Assembly: GCA_014860845.1 (NCBI GenBank)
Contig: JACZIY010000076.1
Location: forward strand, 1 to 10,447
Source: Anaerolineaceae bacterium
Lineage (GTDB): Bacteria > Chloroflexota > Anaerolineae > Anaerolineales > Anaerolineaceae
DNA length: 10,447 bases
Direction: 5' to 3'
The notes beneath the pieces were generated by a model, which did not search any database, was not told the origin of the DNA, and worked only from the letters and a program-made list of their open reading frames with translations. Every line of letters begins with the position of its first letter. The first letter of the stretch is position 1. Positions 1 to 7,875 of this stretch are shown here, piece after piece. The translations under genes were made by a program, and so were the position numbers.

Positions 1-9
1 CTACCAGCT
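1..9 (+). other. Left target half plus core of the IS110 insertion
   Basis: The sequence CTACCAG followed by the core CT is read as the left half of the original target. The candidate left target guide in the RNA (84-89, TCAGCT) agrees with bases 4-9, with one G-U wobble at position 4. Fused to the right flank, the empty site would have read CCAG-CT-ACGAG. The stretch is very short because the window begins here. Confidence 0.55.
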
Positions 10-11
10 AG

Positions 12-1171
<1,160 letters not shown>

Positions 1172-1178
1172 TTTAACA
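1172..1178 (-). repeat. Subterminal inverted repeat, right copy (TTTAACA)
   Basis: It is the exact reverse complement of 14-20 and lies 6 bp inside the right CT core. See the left copy for the caveat about chance matches. Confidence 0.4.
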
Positions 1179-1184
1179 CAGTTG

Positions 1185-1191
1185 CTACGAG
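1185..1191 (+). other. Core plus right target half of the IS110 insertion
   Basis: CTACGAG is exactly complementary to candidate right target guide 106-112 in the bridge RNA, including the core. It lies in the intergenic stretch beyond the 3' end of the leftward gene at 1228, so the insertion did not interrupt a visible coding region. Confidence 0.65.
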
Positions 1192-1195
1192 CTAC

Positions 1196-1226
1196 TAGCT
1201 ATATCATACCCTTTGGGTACAAGCTA
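1196..1226 (-). terminator. Hairpin downstream of the leftward two-gene unit, possible terminator
   Basis: TACCC-TTT-GGGTA (1207-1219) is a perfect 5-bp hairpin. The flanking TAGCT (1196-1200) and AGCTA (1222-1226) can add an outer stem across unpaired bases. It begins within 10 nt of the leftward stop codon at 1228-1230. No T-tract follows on the minus strand, so termination is uncertain. The IS landed directly beyond this hairpin. Confidence 0.35.
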
Positions 1227-1227
1227 T

Positions 1228-2643
1228 CTACGGCATATATTTCCACAAGATCATTTCTGCATTCAGTTCGCCATTCATCACCCAGATGTTGCCTTCAGAA
1301 TCTGTGGTGGCTTCAATCCAATCAATCCAGGCGACGGGTTTGAAAATGGAATTCTCCAGGCGGCTGATTTCATATTGCTCCAGTAACCAGGCGGTACTGT
1401 TTTTATCAAACAGAAGCAGGGGTGGGCTGATCTGGCTGCTATCGTGGATAGGCGTCCACAAGCCATTCAGAATGCGGTAGCGGATCTGGCGAGTCTGGCA
1501 ACCAGCGCTGCCGCATAATTCATACAGTATCCACGCGCTTTCATCCGGTGCGATGCTGATATCCAGAACTGCTCCATGGCTGAAGCCGATATATTTAACA
1601 GGATCCAGATCTGGTGGATTGAACTCACTCCAGGCATCCAGTTGTTCGTCATAGCGCCATAAGCGCCCATCCTTCCCAATCCACAGATAACCTGCTTTGT
1701 CGGCAGCCATCGCAGTGACACAGCCTTTGTCTACTGGCAGATCCACCTCTGTCCAGGTAGTCCCATTGAACTGTCGGACACCATCGCCATCCAGGCGGAC
1801 ACCATCACTCCAGTTGCAGCTTCCTATCCAGGTGAGGTTGCTGATCTGAGAATGAGCCACAACGAAGGATGAAGAGACTGTTTTGCGATAGGGTAACTCA
1901 ACCCCGATTAACTCTGGTAGAAAGATTTGCCATTGGTCTCCACGTAAGCGACGGATATCATAAGCGGTGGTGAGCCAAAGATTGTTTTCAAAATCACTTG
2001 AAAAGGTCGGATCAAATGGGGAGGGTGCACCGTATCCTTGAGGAGGTAACCAGCTATTCGTCTCGTTGTAATAGTTAAATCCAACACCATCCCAGACCTG
2101 TAATGGGGTACCGGAATCAGGCAATATCCAGGCTTTGCCATCCCTGGTGAGACCAATGACTGGATCGTCCAGATTTACCTGAGAAAATGTCTTTGTGTCA
2201 GGCTCATAACATCCCACCGCGTAAGGTGCGGCAATCCAGAAACTGCCATCGTTAGCAACCTGCAGACGGTTGATGATGCCAGGGATAACCTGATCTATGA
2301 CGAAAGCACGTTCAAATACACCCTGATCAAAGATAAATGCAGTGGGGGTGTTGGAGGGGATCGGTGTCTTACTGGGAGTAGGCGTAACTGTGTTGGTACG
2401 GGTGGGGGTGAAGGTGGTTGTCGATGTGTAAGTAGGTGTGGCAGTTCTGGTAGGCAGCCTGGTAGGTGTAAAGGTTACAGTAGCGGTTGGGGTTAACGTA
2501 ATCGTAGCTGTAAGAGTAGGAGGTACATTGCTGACGCTGATGGTGGTCACCAGGGCACTCAGGCTGAGGATCAAAATTCCACCAACCACGACCAGAAAAA
2601 TGATCTCACCTTTACGGTACTTCGGCGCTGTTCTTCTTTCCAT
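1228..2643 (-). CDS. Membrane-anchored beta-propeller protein with Thr/Pro-rich stalk
   Basis: This 471-residue protein has a short basic N-terminus (MERRTAPKYRK), one membrane segment at about 12-36, then a low-complexity stalk at about 41-100 made of TPT, TPS and TRT units. An exported domain of about 360 residues follows. That domain carries repeated strands with a Trp next to Ile/Leu/Val, often after Asp/Glu-Gly or Ala-Gly: 135-137, 171-173, 222-224, 272-273, 320-322, 370-372, 418-420 and 453-455. The pattern fits seven or eight propeller blades of the Reg_prop (two-component regulator propeller) type. Such domains are usually extracellular sensors or binding surfaces. No kinase, protease or other catalytic region is attached, so the function is unknown. 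It is translationally coupled to the recombinase gene upstream. Pro/Thr stalks of this kind are common in Anaerolineae surface proteins. Confidence 0.85.
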   Translation of the reverse strand: MERRTAPKYRKGEIIFLVVVGGILILSLSALVTTISVSNVPPTLTATITLTPTATVTFTPTRLPTRTATPTYTSTTTFTPTRTNTVTPTPSKTPIPSNTPTAFIFDQGVFERAFVIDQVIPGIINRLQVANDGSFWIAAPYAVGCYEPDTKTFSQVNLDDPVIGLTRDGKAWILPDSGTPLQVWDGVGFNYYNETNSWLPPQGYGAPSPFDPTFSSDFENNLWLTTAYDIRRLRGDQWQIFLPELIGVELPYRKTVSSSFVVAHSQISNLTWIGSCNWSDGVRLDGDGVRQFNGTTWTEVDLPVDKGCVTAMAADKAGYLWIGKDGRLWRYDEQLDAWSEFNPPDLDPVKYIGFSHGAVLDISIAPDESAWILYELCGSAGCQTRQIRYRILNGLWTPIHDSSQISPPLLLFDKNSTAWLLEQYEISRLENSIFKPVAWIDWIEATTDSEGNIWVMNGELNAEMILWKYMP

Positions 2644-3683
2644 CAGCTTTTACGATCTCCTTTGAAGATTTTCTGTAAATTGGTTTCAATCTGGTCGATC
2701 TGGCGTTTGTCAGGCTCAGGAGCATAGATGATACGCGTGGTGGCAGGGGTGGAATGACCTAACACCGCCTGGATATTTTCAAGCGAAACACCACTCTCAA
2801 TCAGGGTTTTGGCATGCCAGTGACGGAAGGCATGCGGGCTTGTGAAGTTCTTCTCGCGATCCAGTCCGGAAAGCGTTGCGACTTCCTGAACAATTCGCCA
2901 GGCTGAAGTGCTGGATAAACGGGCACCATATCCGCGTCTTGCATTCTTAAAGAAGTAGGCTGAATTGTGCTTGCGACGATTGCTTTTTCCATGCTGAATC
3001 AAAATCCAGGGGGAATGGTCGTCACGGGCTTCCAGATACTCATCCACGACCTGTAAAGTATCCACACCCAGACGGCAATGCGCTATGCGACCGGTCTTTT
3101 CCATGCGCAATTCCAGGCGTCCATTTTGCACCCGGGCATCATCGACATGCTTTTTGGTTAGATGACACAGATCTCCAATTCGCAAAGCGGTGGCACGTAA
3201 CAAAACTACCAGGGTGCGTTTGCGTAATACTTCCAACTTGTCCAGTTGCTTTTTCGGCAGGGTTAGTTTCATCACAGACGCCAGCATGCGGTTACCAAAA
3301 TCCTCCGGCAGCCGTTCATGTCGGGAGGTCTGTTCCTCAGGATTTCCAATCAGAGAAGTACGGCTGGCTTCCTGTTCTTCCTCACGGGTGAATTGGATCC
3401 ATCCGCTGTAATTGGCGCGCCAGAATCTTAAGGCTGCTCGTAACGTGGAGATATACAATCGCCGGGTTGGGATTGAATATCCGCGGGAGTCCTTCATCCA
3501 GCCGCCAAACTGCACAACAATATTTTTCTCCAACTGGGTCGTTTCCAGCGTGTTTAGTTGATTGTCTTCCAGGTATTCATAAAAAGAATCCAGACCGCGA
3601 AAATACAGCCGCCGAGTATTTTGGTTCTCAAACTGGACATTACTCTTAAATACTTGAATTGCTTCCTGTAAGCTCGGAGACAT
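2643..3683 (-). CDS. Tyrosine recombinase/integrase, XerC/XerD-like
   Basis: This 346-residue protein cuts and rejoins DNA through a 3'-phosphotyrosine intermediate. An N-terminal SAM-like core-binding domain spans about 5-95. A charged linker rich in Glu/Arg/Ser (about 98-125) leads to the catalytic domain (about 128-325). All catalytic residues are visible: R168 (TALRIGDL), K196 (EKTGR), H284 and R287 (SPHAFRHWHA), H310 (VLGHSTPATT) and nucleophile Y320 (RIIYAPE). It is somewhat longer than the roughly 300 residues of housekeeping XerC/D, mainly through the linker and a basic loop near 233-256. It is the first gene of a two-gene leftward unit. The partner is not a relaxase, excisionase or phage gene, so nothing here shows an integrated element of its own. 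No att-like repeat was recognised. It could be a solitary Xer paralogue or the remnant of an island. Confidence 0.92.
   Translation of the reverse strand: MSPSLQEAIQVFKSNVQFENQNTRRLYFRGLDSFYEYLEDNQLNTLETTQLEKNIVVQFGGWMKDSRGYSIPTRRLYISTLRAALRFWRANYSGWIQFTREEEQEASRTSLIGNPEEQTSRHERLPEDFGNRMLASVMKLTLPKKQLDKLEVLRKRTLVVLLRATALRIGDLCHLTKKHVDDARVQNGRLELRMEKTGRIAHCRLGVDTLQVVDEYLEARDDHSPWILIQHGKSNRRKHNSAYFFKNARRGYGARLSSTSAWRIVQEVATLSGLDREKNFTSPHAFRHWHAKTLIESGVSLENIQAVLGHSTPATTRIIYAPEPDKRQIDQIETNLQKIFKGDRKS
2657..2662 (-). promoter_or_regulatory. Ribosome binding site for the propeller gene inside the recombinase 3' end
   Basis: On the minus strand AAGGAG lies 13 nt before the ATG whose A is shared with the recombinase stop (TGATG, 2641-2645). 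The spacing is somewhat long. Together with the 1-nt overlap it points to reinitiation or coupled translation. Confidence 0.6.
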
Positions 3684-3689
3684 ATATTA

Positions 3690-3718
3690 AAGATACCGTA
3701 AAAACGCCCCTTACGCAA
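3690..3718 (-). promoter_or_regulatory. Candidate promoter of the recombinase unit, placed for a leaderless mRNA
   Basis: On the minus strand TTGCGT (3713-3718) and TATCTT (3690-3695) are 17 bp apart. The start predicted 7 nt beyond the -10 is position 3683, the A of the ATG. No good Shine-Dalgarno lies just upstream of that ATG; the only purine-rich run (AAGGGG) is over 20 nt away. Confidence 0.35.
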
Positions 3719-3815
3719 TTGAGAGTGATGGTGGGATTGAGAATTTATGATTTTTGGTGAACCAAGAAGCACAAAATTGAAGTCGAAAAATCGTAAGGCA
3801 AACATTCCCATCAGT

Positions 3816-3821
3816 TATAAT
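3816..3821 (+). promoter_or_regulatory. Perfect TATAAT 7 nt before the preferred start of the SulP gene
   Basis: The consensus -10 hexamer ends 6 nt before the ATG at 3828, so transcription would begin at or beside the start codon. No clear -35 is present at 15-18 bp spacing. If this is the real promoter, the in-frame ATG at 3747 is upstream of the transcript and is not used. Confidence 0.4.
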
Positions 3822-3827
3822 CAAACC

Positions 3828-5498
3828 ATGCAACGTCGTTTGAGATCTTATTTCTCAATCCATTTTCGTCATGATCTCCAGGCAGCCCTGACAGTTGCCC
3901 TGATTGCCATTCCCCAATCGATGGCATATGCGCTGATTGCTGGAATCAATCCCATTTATGGTCTGGCTGGTGTGATTATCCCAGCTATTCTGGCACCCAT
4001 TTTTGGTAGTTCACCATACCTGGTCAGCGGGTTATCCAATGCCATTGCCATCACAACTGCTGGAGTTCTGGCGGATTACGCCGGTCCCAGTGATTATCTG
4101 GAAATGGTCTTTGCACTGGCGATCATCAGCGGGATTGTCAAGCTTTTATTTGGTCTTTTTAAGTTGGGATGGATCACCCGTATTATCTCCAACTCTGTAC
4201 TGACTGGTTTCTTGTTGGGTCTGGGTTTGTTAATCATCATCAACCAACTCAGCCCGTTGACAGGTATTCCTAAACCGGCAACCTCACGCGCTATTTTTAC
4301 ACTGGCGGACGAAGTTACCCATTTTAATCTGATAAATCCTTTTGTGATTGCCGTGGCGCTATTTACGATTACGAGTCTGATTGTTTTACGAAAAGTAGAC
4401 CAGCGCTTCCCAGCTGAGATGGTCCTGATTGTAGCGGCAGCCATTTTTGTCGCTCTGGCTGGTTGGCGAGATTTAGGCGTAAGGGTCATCGCAGATTTAG
4501 GACATCTGCCAGGATTTAAATTGAGCATCTTTATTCCGGATTTTTCTTTGGATGACTGGCGTTTCCTGATCCCAGGTGGGCTGGCAGTGGCGTTAATGTC
4601 CATGGTCGAGGCATTAACTGTTTCCAAATCTGTGGCGTTGGCAAAGGGCCAACACCTGGATATTTCAAAAGAATTAGTCGGGCAGGGGATTGCTTCGCTG
4701 GCGGGTGGCTTTTTGCATGCACCGCCTTCATCAGGTTCTACAGCACGCACCGCGGTCAATCTGGGGAGTGGCGCCAGAACTCGCAATGCAGCTATGCTAT
4801 CCGGTATTCTGGTTATACCGGCTGCCATCTGGTTGAATAACTGGATTGAGTATATTCCACTGACAGCGTTGGGGGCTGTGGTGGTCGTATCAGCAACCAG
4901 GATTGTAAACTGGAATCATGTTCGTCTCACCTGGAATAGTCGCGGAACCAGCCGTTGGGTGATGGTGACCACTTTTCTGGCTACCCTGATCTTTCCTTTA
5001 CAGATTGCCATTTTTCTGGGGATTGGAATCTCGTTGCTGATTTATCTGTATGAAAGCAGCCAGTTGCACGTCAATTACATCTCAGTTGATTCCAATAACC
5101 GATATCTTCAATTTGATGAATTGACTTTTCTTCAGGAAGATCTACCCATCGTGTTGATTAGCGTAGAAGGCCCGTTGCATTTCGCAGCCGTAGACGTTTT
5201 TGAAAAACATCTGGATGAAGCTCTGGAAGCAGGAGCAAAAGTTGTCATCGTACGCTTGCGCAGTGCTCAGGTCGTTGCCAGTACAGCAATGTCTGTTATT
5301 GCTGCTGAAATCCGTCATGCACACATGATGGATGCCCGGATATTGCTGTGTGGCATTGATCAAGATCTTTACCAACATCTCAAGGATTCTGGTATTCTGG
5401 CGATGTTGGGGGAGGACTCAGTTTTTCTTGGAGGTCGTCAGATATTTCAAGCGATGCAGGTTTCTATCGATTTTGCTAAAAATCTAGTAAAATTATGA
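3828..5498 (+). CDS. SulP-family anion permease with C-terminal STAS domain
   Basis: This 556-residue inner-membrane carrier (SLC26/SulP) probably transports sulfate, bicarbonate or another anion; the substrate cannot be read from sequence. The SulP signature is at the N-terminus: DLQAALTVALIAIPQSMAYA (16-35), GINPIYGL (39-46) and FGSSPYLVSG (59-68). About a dozen hydrophobic segments run to about residue 420. A cytoplasmic STAS domain follows (about 437-545). In it the usual conserved Asp of the D-x-(S/T)-G motif appears replaced: the aligned stretch is VASTAM at 483-488, with A484 where Asp is expected. The start at 3828 (MQRRLRSYFS) gives a normal short N-terminus and sits behind a TATAAT. 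An upstream ATG at 3747 would add 27 residues with no family resemblance, and neither start has a good Shine-Dalgarno. The gene diverges from the recombinase and is alone in its direction until the importer operon 305 nt downstream. Confidence 0.92.
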   Translation: MQRRLRSYFSIHFRHDLQAALTVALIAIPQSMAYALIAGINPIYGLAGVIIPAILAPIFGSSPYLVSGLSNAIAITTAGVLADYAGPSDYLEMVFALAIISGIVKLLFGLFKLGWITRIISNSVLTGFLLGLGLLIIINQLSPLTGIPKPATSRAIFTLADEVTHFNLINPFVIAVALFTITSLIVLRKVDQRFPAEMVLIVAAAIFVALAGWRDLGVRVIADLGHLPGFKLSIFIPDFSLDDWRFLIPGGLAVALMSMVEALTVSKSVALAKGQHLDISKELVGQGIASLAGGFLHAPPSSGSTARTAVNLGSGARTRNAAMLSGILVIPAAIWLNNWIEYIPLTALGAVVVVSATRIVNWNHVRLTWNSRGTSRWVMVTTFLATLIFPLQIAIFLGIGISLLIYLYESSQLHVNYISVDSNNRYLQFDELTFLQEDLPIVLISVEGPLHFAAVDVFEKHLDEALEAGAKVVIVRLRSAQVVASTAMSVIAAEIRHAHMMDARILLCGIDQDLYQHLKDSGILAMLGEDSVFLGGRQIFQAMQVSIDFAKNLVKL

Positions 5499-5505
5499 CT
5501 TGTAA

Positions 5506-5516
5506 TTGTTAGACAA
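5506..5516 (+). promoter_or_regulatory. Operator-like palindrome, site 1 (TTGTTAGACAA)
   Basis: This near-palindrome is identical to site 2 and differs by one base from site 3. The half-site spacing TTGTnnGACAA resembles operators of the FadR branch of the GntR family. It starts 8 nt after the SulP stop codon, and the downstream importer operon is the likely target. The regulator gene is not in this window. Confidence 0.55.
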
Positions 5517-5533
5517 ATATGCTAAAAACATAG

Positions 5534-5559
5534 TTGTTAGACAATTAATTGTCAGACAA
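5534..5559 (+). promoter_or_regulatory. Paired operator-like palindromes, sites 2 and 3
   Basis: TTGTTAGACAA (5534-5544) and TTGTCAGACAA (5549-5559) lie 15 bp apart start to start. Their inner halves form a perfect 14-bp palindrome, GACAATTAATTGTC (5540-5553). Four half-sites in a row suggest two dimers side by side. Site 3 overlaps a candidate -35 box (TTGTCA), which fits repression. GntR/FadR-type binding is inferred from the motif shape only. Confidence 0.6.
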
Positions 5560-5578
5560 TTTCAAATGATGATTAAAT
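5549..5578 (+). promoter_or_regulatory. Candidate promoter overlapping operator site 3
   Basis: TTGTCA (5549-5554, 5 of 6) and TTAAAT (5573-5578, 4 of 6) are 18 bp apart. It would give a leader of about 220 nt for the importer operon and be occluded by a protein bound at site 3. The weak -10 keeps confidence low. Confidence 0.35.
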
Positions 5579-5634
5579 TTATTTTTTGAACCCAACTCCT
5601 TTTTCCACCTGAATCAGATCAATGAGGATCCTTG

Positions 5635-5679
5635 ATGGATAAACAACAATCTCAGAAATCATCACACAAATCTCTCTGA
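5635..5679 (+). CDS. Possible short leader ORF, 14 residues
   Basis: ATG at 5635 is preceded by GAGGA (5624-5628, 6 nt gap) and encodes MDKQQSQKSSHKSL, rich in Ser, Gln and Lys. The Shine-Dalgarno is good and the position is within the putative leader of the importer operon, but so short a frame is easily found by chance. No attenuator-type alternative hairpins were recognised after it. Confidence 0.2.
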   Translation: MDKQQSQKSSHKSL

Positions 5680-5728
5680 CCGGGGATAATAATTAATGGA
5701 AATTCACGTAAAATTAATAAATTGATCA

Positions 5729-5757
5729 TTGTTGGTAGGATTAACCTGACTTATAAG
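5729..5757 (+). promoter_or_regulatory. Candidate proximal promoter of the nucleoside importer operon
   Basis: TATAAG (5752-5757, 5 of 6) lies 17 bp after TTGTTG (5729-5734, 3 of 6). The predicted start near 5764 would give a leader of about 40 nt before the ATG at 5804, leaving room for the AAGGAGG site. Confidence 0.35.
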
Positions 5758-5803
5758 AAACAAACATGATTTTGTTCCCCCTGAAAGGAGGAAAGAAAAA
5801 CGA

Positions 5804-6934
5804 ATGCGAATAAGTTGGAGTTCAATCTTTGATGCATTACTGCCTTTGATTGCTACACTTGCGGCATTAGCTGTGGGAGCGGTGATGCTGATCCTTTTGG
5901 GGGCAAATCCTTTTGTTGCTTATGGGGCATTACTTGAAGGTGCTTTCGGAAGTTTTAATGCCGTTGCAGATACGATTGTTAAAGCCACACCTTTATTGCT
6001 GGTGGGGATTGGTATTTGTATTGCTTTTCGCGCTGGTGTGATTAACATTGGTGGTGAAGGTCAGATGATCCTGGGTGGATTGAGTTCCATCGCCCTGGGT
6101 CTCGCTTTTCCAGACGCACCAGGAATTTTAATGATCCCCATGGCATTGCTGATCGGGTTTATAGCTGGCGGCTTATGGGGCGGGATCCCTGGTTATCTCA
6201 AAGCACGCTTCAATGTAAACGAAATCCTGAGTACCATCATGTTAAATGTGATAGCCGTGCAATTAATGAACCTTTTGTTGCGAGGTCCATTAATCCAACC
6301 CAACCAAAAAGGAGCGGCAGCCATTCCTCAAACCTCTCGATTATCAGCAGCGTTCGATCTTCCACGCCTGGTGCCAACTCGTTTGCATTTAGGAGCATTA
6401 ATCGCTGTCATCCTGGCGATTGGGGTTTACTTCTTTCTTTGGCGCACTACCATTGGATACCGCATTCGAGCAGTTGGTTTGAACGCTTCGGCCTCTCTTT
6501 ATGCTGGTATCAAAGTAAATCGATATATTGTGCTTTCTTTGATGTTGAGTGGCGCTTTTTCCGGCTTAGCAGGTGCTATTCAGGTTTATGGGGTCAATCA
6601 CTTCATGATCACAGATGGCTCAGCTGCCAGTTTCACCGGATCCGCAGGTTTCAATGGCATTGTGGCAGCTTTGTTTGGTCAACTGCATCCCATTGGGACA
6701 ATTCCCGCATCGTTTCTATTTGGTGCACTCCTGGTAGGTGCCAATAAATTACAGCGTGTGGTGCAGGTGCCAGCAGCATTGATTACCGCGTTGAATGGTC
6801 TGGTTGTAGTTTTCGTGGTTTCCAGTGAGCTCTGGCGTCGTAAAAATGCCCGCCGCCGTGCGATTAAGGAATTGGAGGAAAAACTGGCCAGCGCCACAAA
6901 AGAAAAATCTCCTCAACCGGAAGGAGGTGGATGA
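5804..6934 (+). CDS. Nucleoside ABC importer permease 1 (BPD_transp_2, NupP/NupB-like)
   Basis: This 376-residue membrane permease forms one half of the channel of a BMP-dependent nucleoside importer. It shows the hallmark GVINIGGEGQMILGG (78-92), the coupling-type segment NEILSTIMLN (139-148) and the EAA-like loop GYRIRAVGLNASASLYAG (218-235). About nine or ten hydrophobic segments lie between residues 10 and 345. A charged, probably cytoplasmic tail follows (about 346-376, RRKNARRRAIKELEEK and onward), longer than the channel needs. A strong AAGGAGG precedes the ATG. It is the first gene of the operon; the next gene starts 4 nt after its stop. Nucleoside specificity is inferred from the family and the BMP partner, not from binding residues. 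Confidence 0.9.
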   Translation: MRISWSSIFDALLPLIATLAALAVGAVMLILLGANPFVAYGALLEGAFGSFNAVADTIVKATPLLLVGIGICIAFRAGVINIGGEGQMILGGLSSIALGLAFPDAPGILMIPMALLIGFIAGGLWGGIPGYLKARFNVNEILSTIMLNVIAVQLMNLLLRGPLIQPNQKGAAAIPQTSRLSAAFDLPRLVPTRLHLGALIAVILAIGVYFFLWRTTIGYRIRAVGLNASASLYAGIKVNRYIVLSLMLSGAFSGLAGAIQVYGVNHFMITDGSAASFTGSAGFNGIVAALFGQLHPIGTIPASFLFGALLVGANKLQRVVQVPAALITALNGLVVVFVVSSELWRRKNARRRAIKELEEKLASATKEKSPQPEGGG

Positions 6935-6938
6935 GATA

Positions 6939-7868
6939 ATGGAAGATCTATTCACTGGTTCGGTTTTAATAGGATTACTCGCCTCGGCCATTCGTCTGGC
7001 TACCCCATATTTGTATGCTGCCATTGGAGAAACTTTTGGGCAGCGTAGTGGGGTCTTGAATCTGGGGGTGGATGGCATCATGTTGATGGGTGCCTTTTCT
7101 GCTTTTTATGTGGTTTTCAAAACAGGCGATCTGGTAGGTGGCGTTTTGCTGGCTGCATTGGTGGGTTTGCTCATGGGTTTACTCATGGCGTTTATCAGTG
7201 TAACTTTAAACGCGGAACAAGGCATCAGTGGCATTGGTGTTTACCTCTTTGGTCTCGGAATGAGTGATCTATTGTTCCAAAAATTGATTAACAATGTACA
7301 GACAGTCAGTGGTTTTCCTGTAGCTCCTATTCCACTTCTGAGTGAGATTCCCGTGTTGGGTCCCATTCTATTCAGGCAGAATGTTCTGGTTTACGGCGCA
7401 TATATTCTGGTTCCCATCGCCTGGTTTGTTTTGAATAAAACCACTTTAGGGCTAAAAATCAAAGCGGTAGGCGAAAATCCTGAAGCTGCGGACACTCTGG
7501 GTGTCAGCGTTTCAAAGATCCGTTATTTCACCGTTTCATTAGGTGGTATGTTATCCGGTATTGCCGGTGCATCCTTATCAATCGCTTTATTGAATGTGTT
7601 CCAATTCAATCTTACCAACGGACTGGGCTTTATCGCCATCGCGTTGGTCTATTTTGGTGGATGGCGACCAACCTGGGTACTCTTAGGATCATTGATCTTC
7701 AGCTTTGTGAACGCGCTTCAAATCTGGGTGCAGGTGGTTGGTTTACCAATTCCCTCGGATATTGCTGTTATGACCCCTTACATTCTTACCATTGTAGTGC
7801 TGGTGATTTCTGCCCAGCGCGTTCGTCCACCGTCTGCCCTGTCAAAGGCTTATGAACGGTTGGAATAA
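6939..7868 (+). CDS. Nucleoside ABC importer permease 2 (BPD_transp_2, NupQ/NupC-like)
   Basis: This 309-residue permease is the second channel subunit. The family block SGVLNLGVDGIML is at 37-49, with Asp where many relatives have Glu. The EAA-like loop GLKIKAVGENPEAADTLGVS is at 171-190. About eight or nine membrane segments are visible. The frame is open further upstream (to 6825), but the ATG at 6939 is chosen: AAGGAGGTGG (6921-6930) precedes it, the membrane domain begins at once, and it lies 4 nt after the permease 1 stop. The upstream extension would be a highly charged stretch overlapping the end of permease 1. The short gap and the shared Shine-Dalgarno region imply coupled translation. 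Confidence 0.9.
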   Translation: MEDLFTGSVLIGLLASAIRLATPYLYAAIGETFGQRSGVLNLGVDGIMLMGAFSAFYVVFKTGDLVGGVLLAALVGLLMGLLMAFISVTLNAEQGISGIGVYLFGLGMSDLLFQKLINNVQTVSGFPVAPIPLLSEIPVLGPILFRQNVLVYGAYILVPIAWFVLNKTTLGLKIKAVGENPEAADTLGVSVSKIRYFTVSLGGMLSGIAGASLSIALLNVFQFNLTNGLGFIAIALVYFGGWRPTWVLLGSLIFSFVNALQIWVQVVGLPIPSDIAVMTPYILTIVVLVISAQRVRPPSALSKAYERLE

Positions 7869-7875
7869 ATAAGTT

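Larger units (their letters stand above)
5499..5803 (+). other. Regulatory intergenic region ahead of the nucleoside importer operon
   Basis: This 305-nt AT-rich stretch has no substantial gene. The first 80 nt hold three copies of an 11-bp palindrome. The middle holds a possible 14-codon ORF with its own Shine-Dalgarno. The last 80 nt hold a candidate promoter and a strong ribosome site (AAGGAGG, 5785-5791, 12 nt before the ATG at 5804). No known riboswitch core, including the purine class, was recognised. No rho-independent terminator for the SulP gene was found. Confidence 0.7.

Noticed and set aside
2340..2530. Imperfect short repeats in DNA of the propeller gene, first considered as a tandem array or CRISPR
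   Set aside because: They are degenerate codons for the Thr/Pro stalk, with no constant repeat or spacer length.
4094..4828. 244-codon open frame antisense to the SulP gene
   Set aside because: It lies wholly inside a well-recognised transporter on the other strand; its composition is that of a reverse-frame shadow and it has no recognisable domain.
5580..5803. Purine riboswitch ahead of the nucleoside importer
   Set aside because: No conserved purine-aptamer junction or loop-loop sequences could be found; the region is simple AT-rich sequence.
6175..6747. 190-codon open frame in another frame of permease 1
   Set aside because: It overlaps conserved permease motifs and its translation looks like out-of-frame code (rich in Ser, Trp and His) with no ribosome site noticed.
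6825..6938. Longer N-terminus for permease 2
   Set aside because: It would overlap permease 1 by over 100 nt with a charged, non-family sequence; the ATG at 6939 has an ideal Shine-Dalgarno and spacing.
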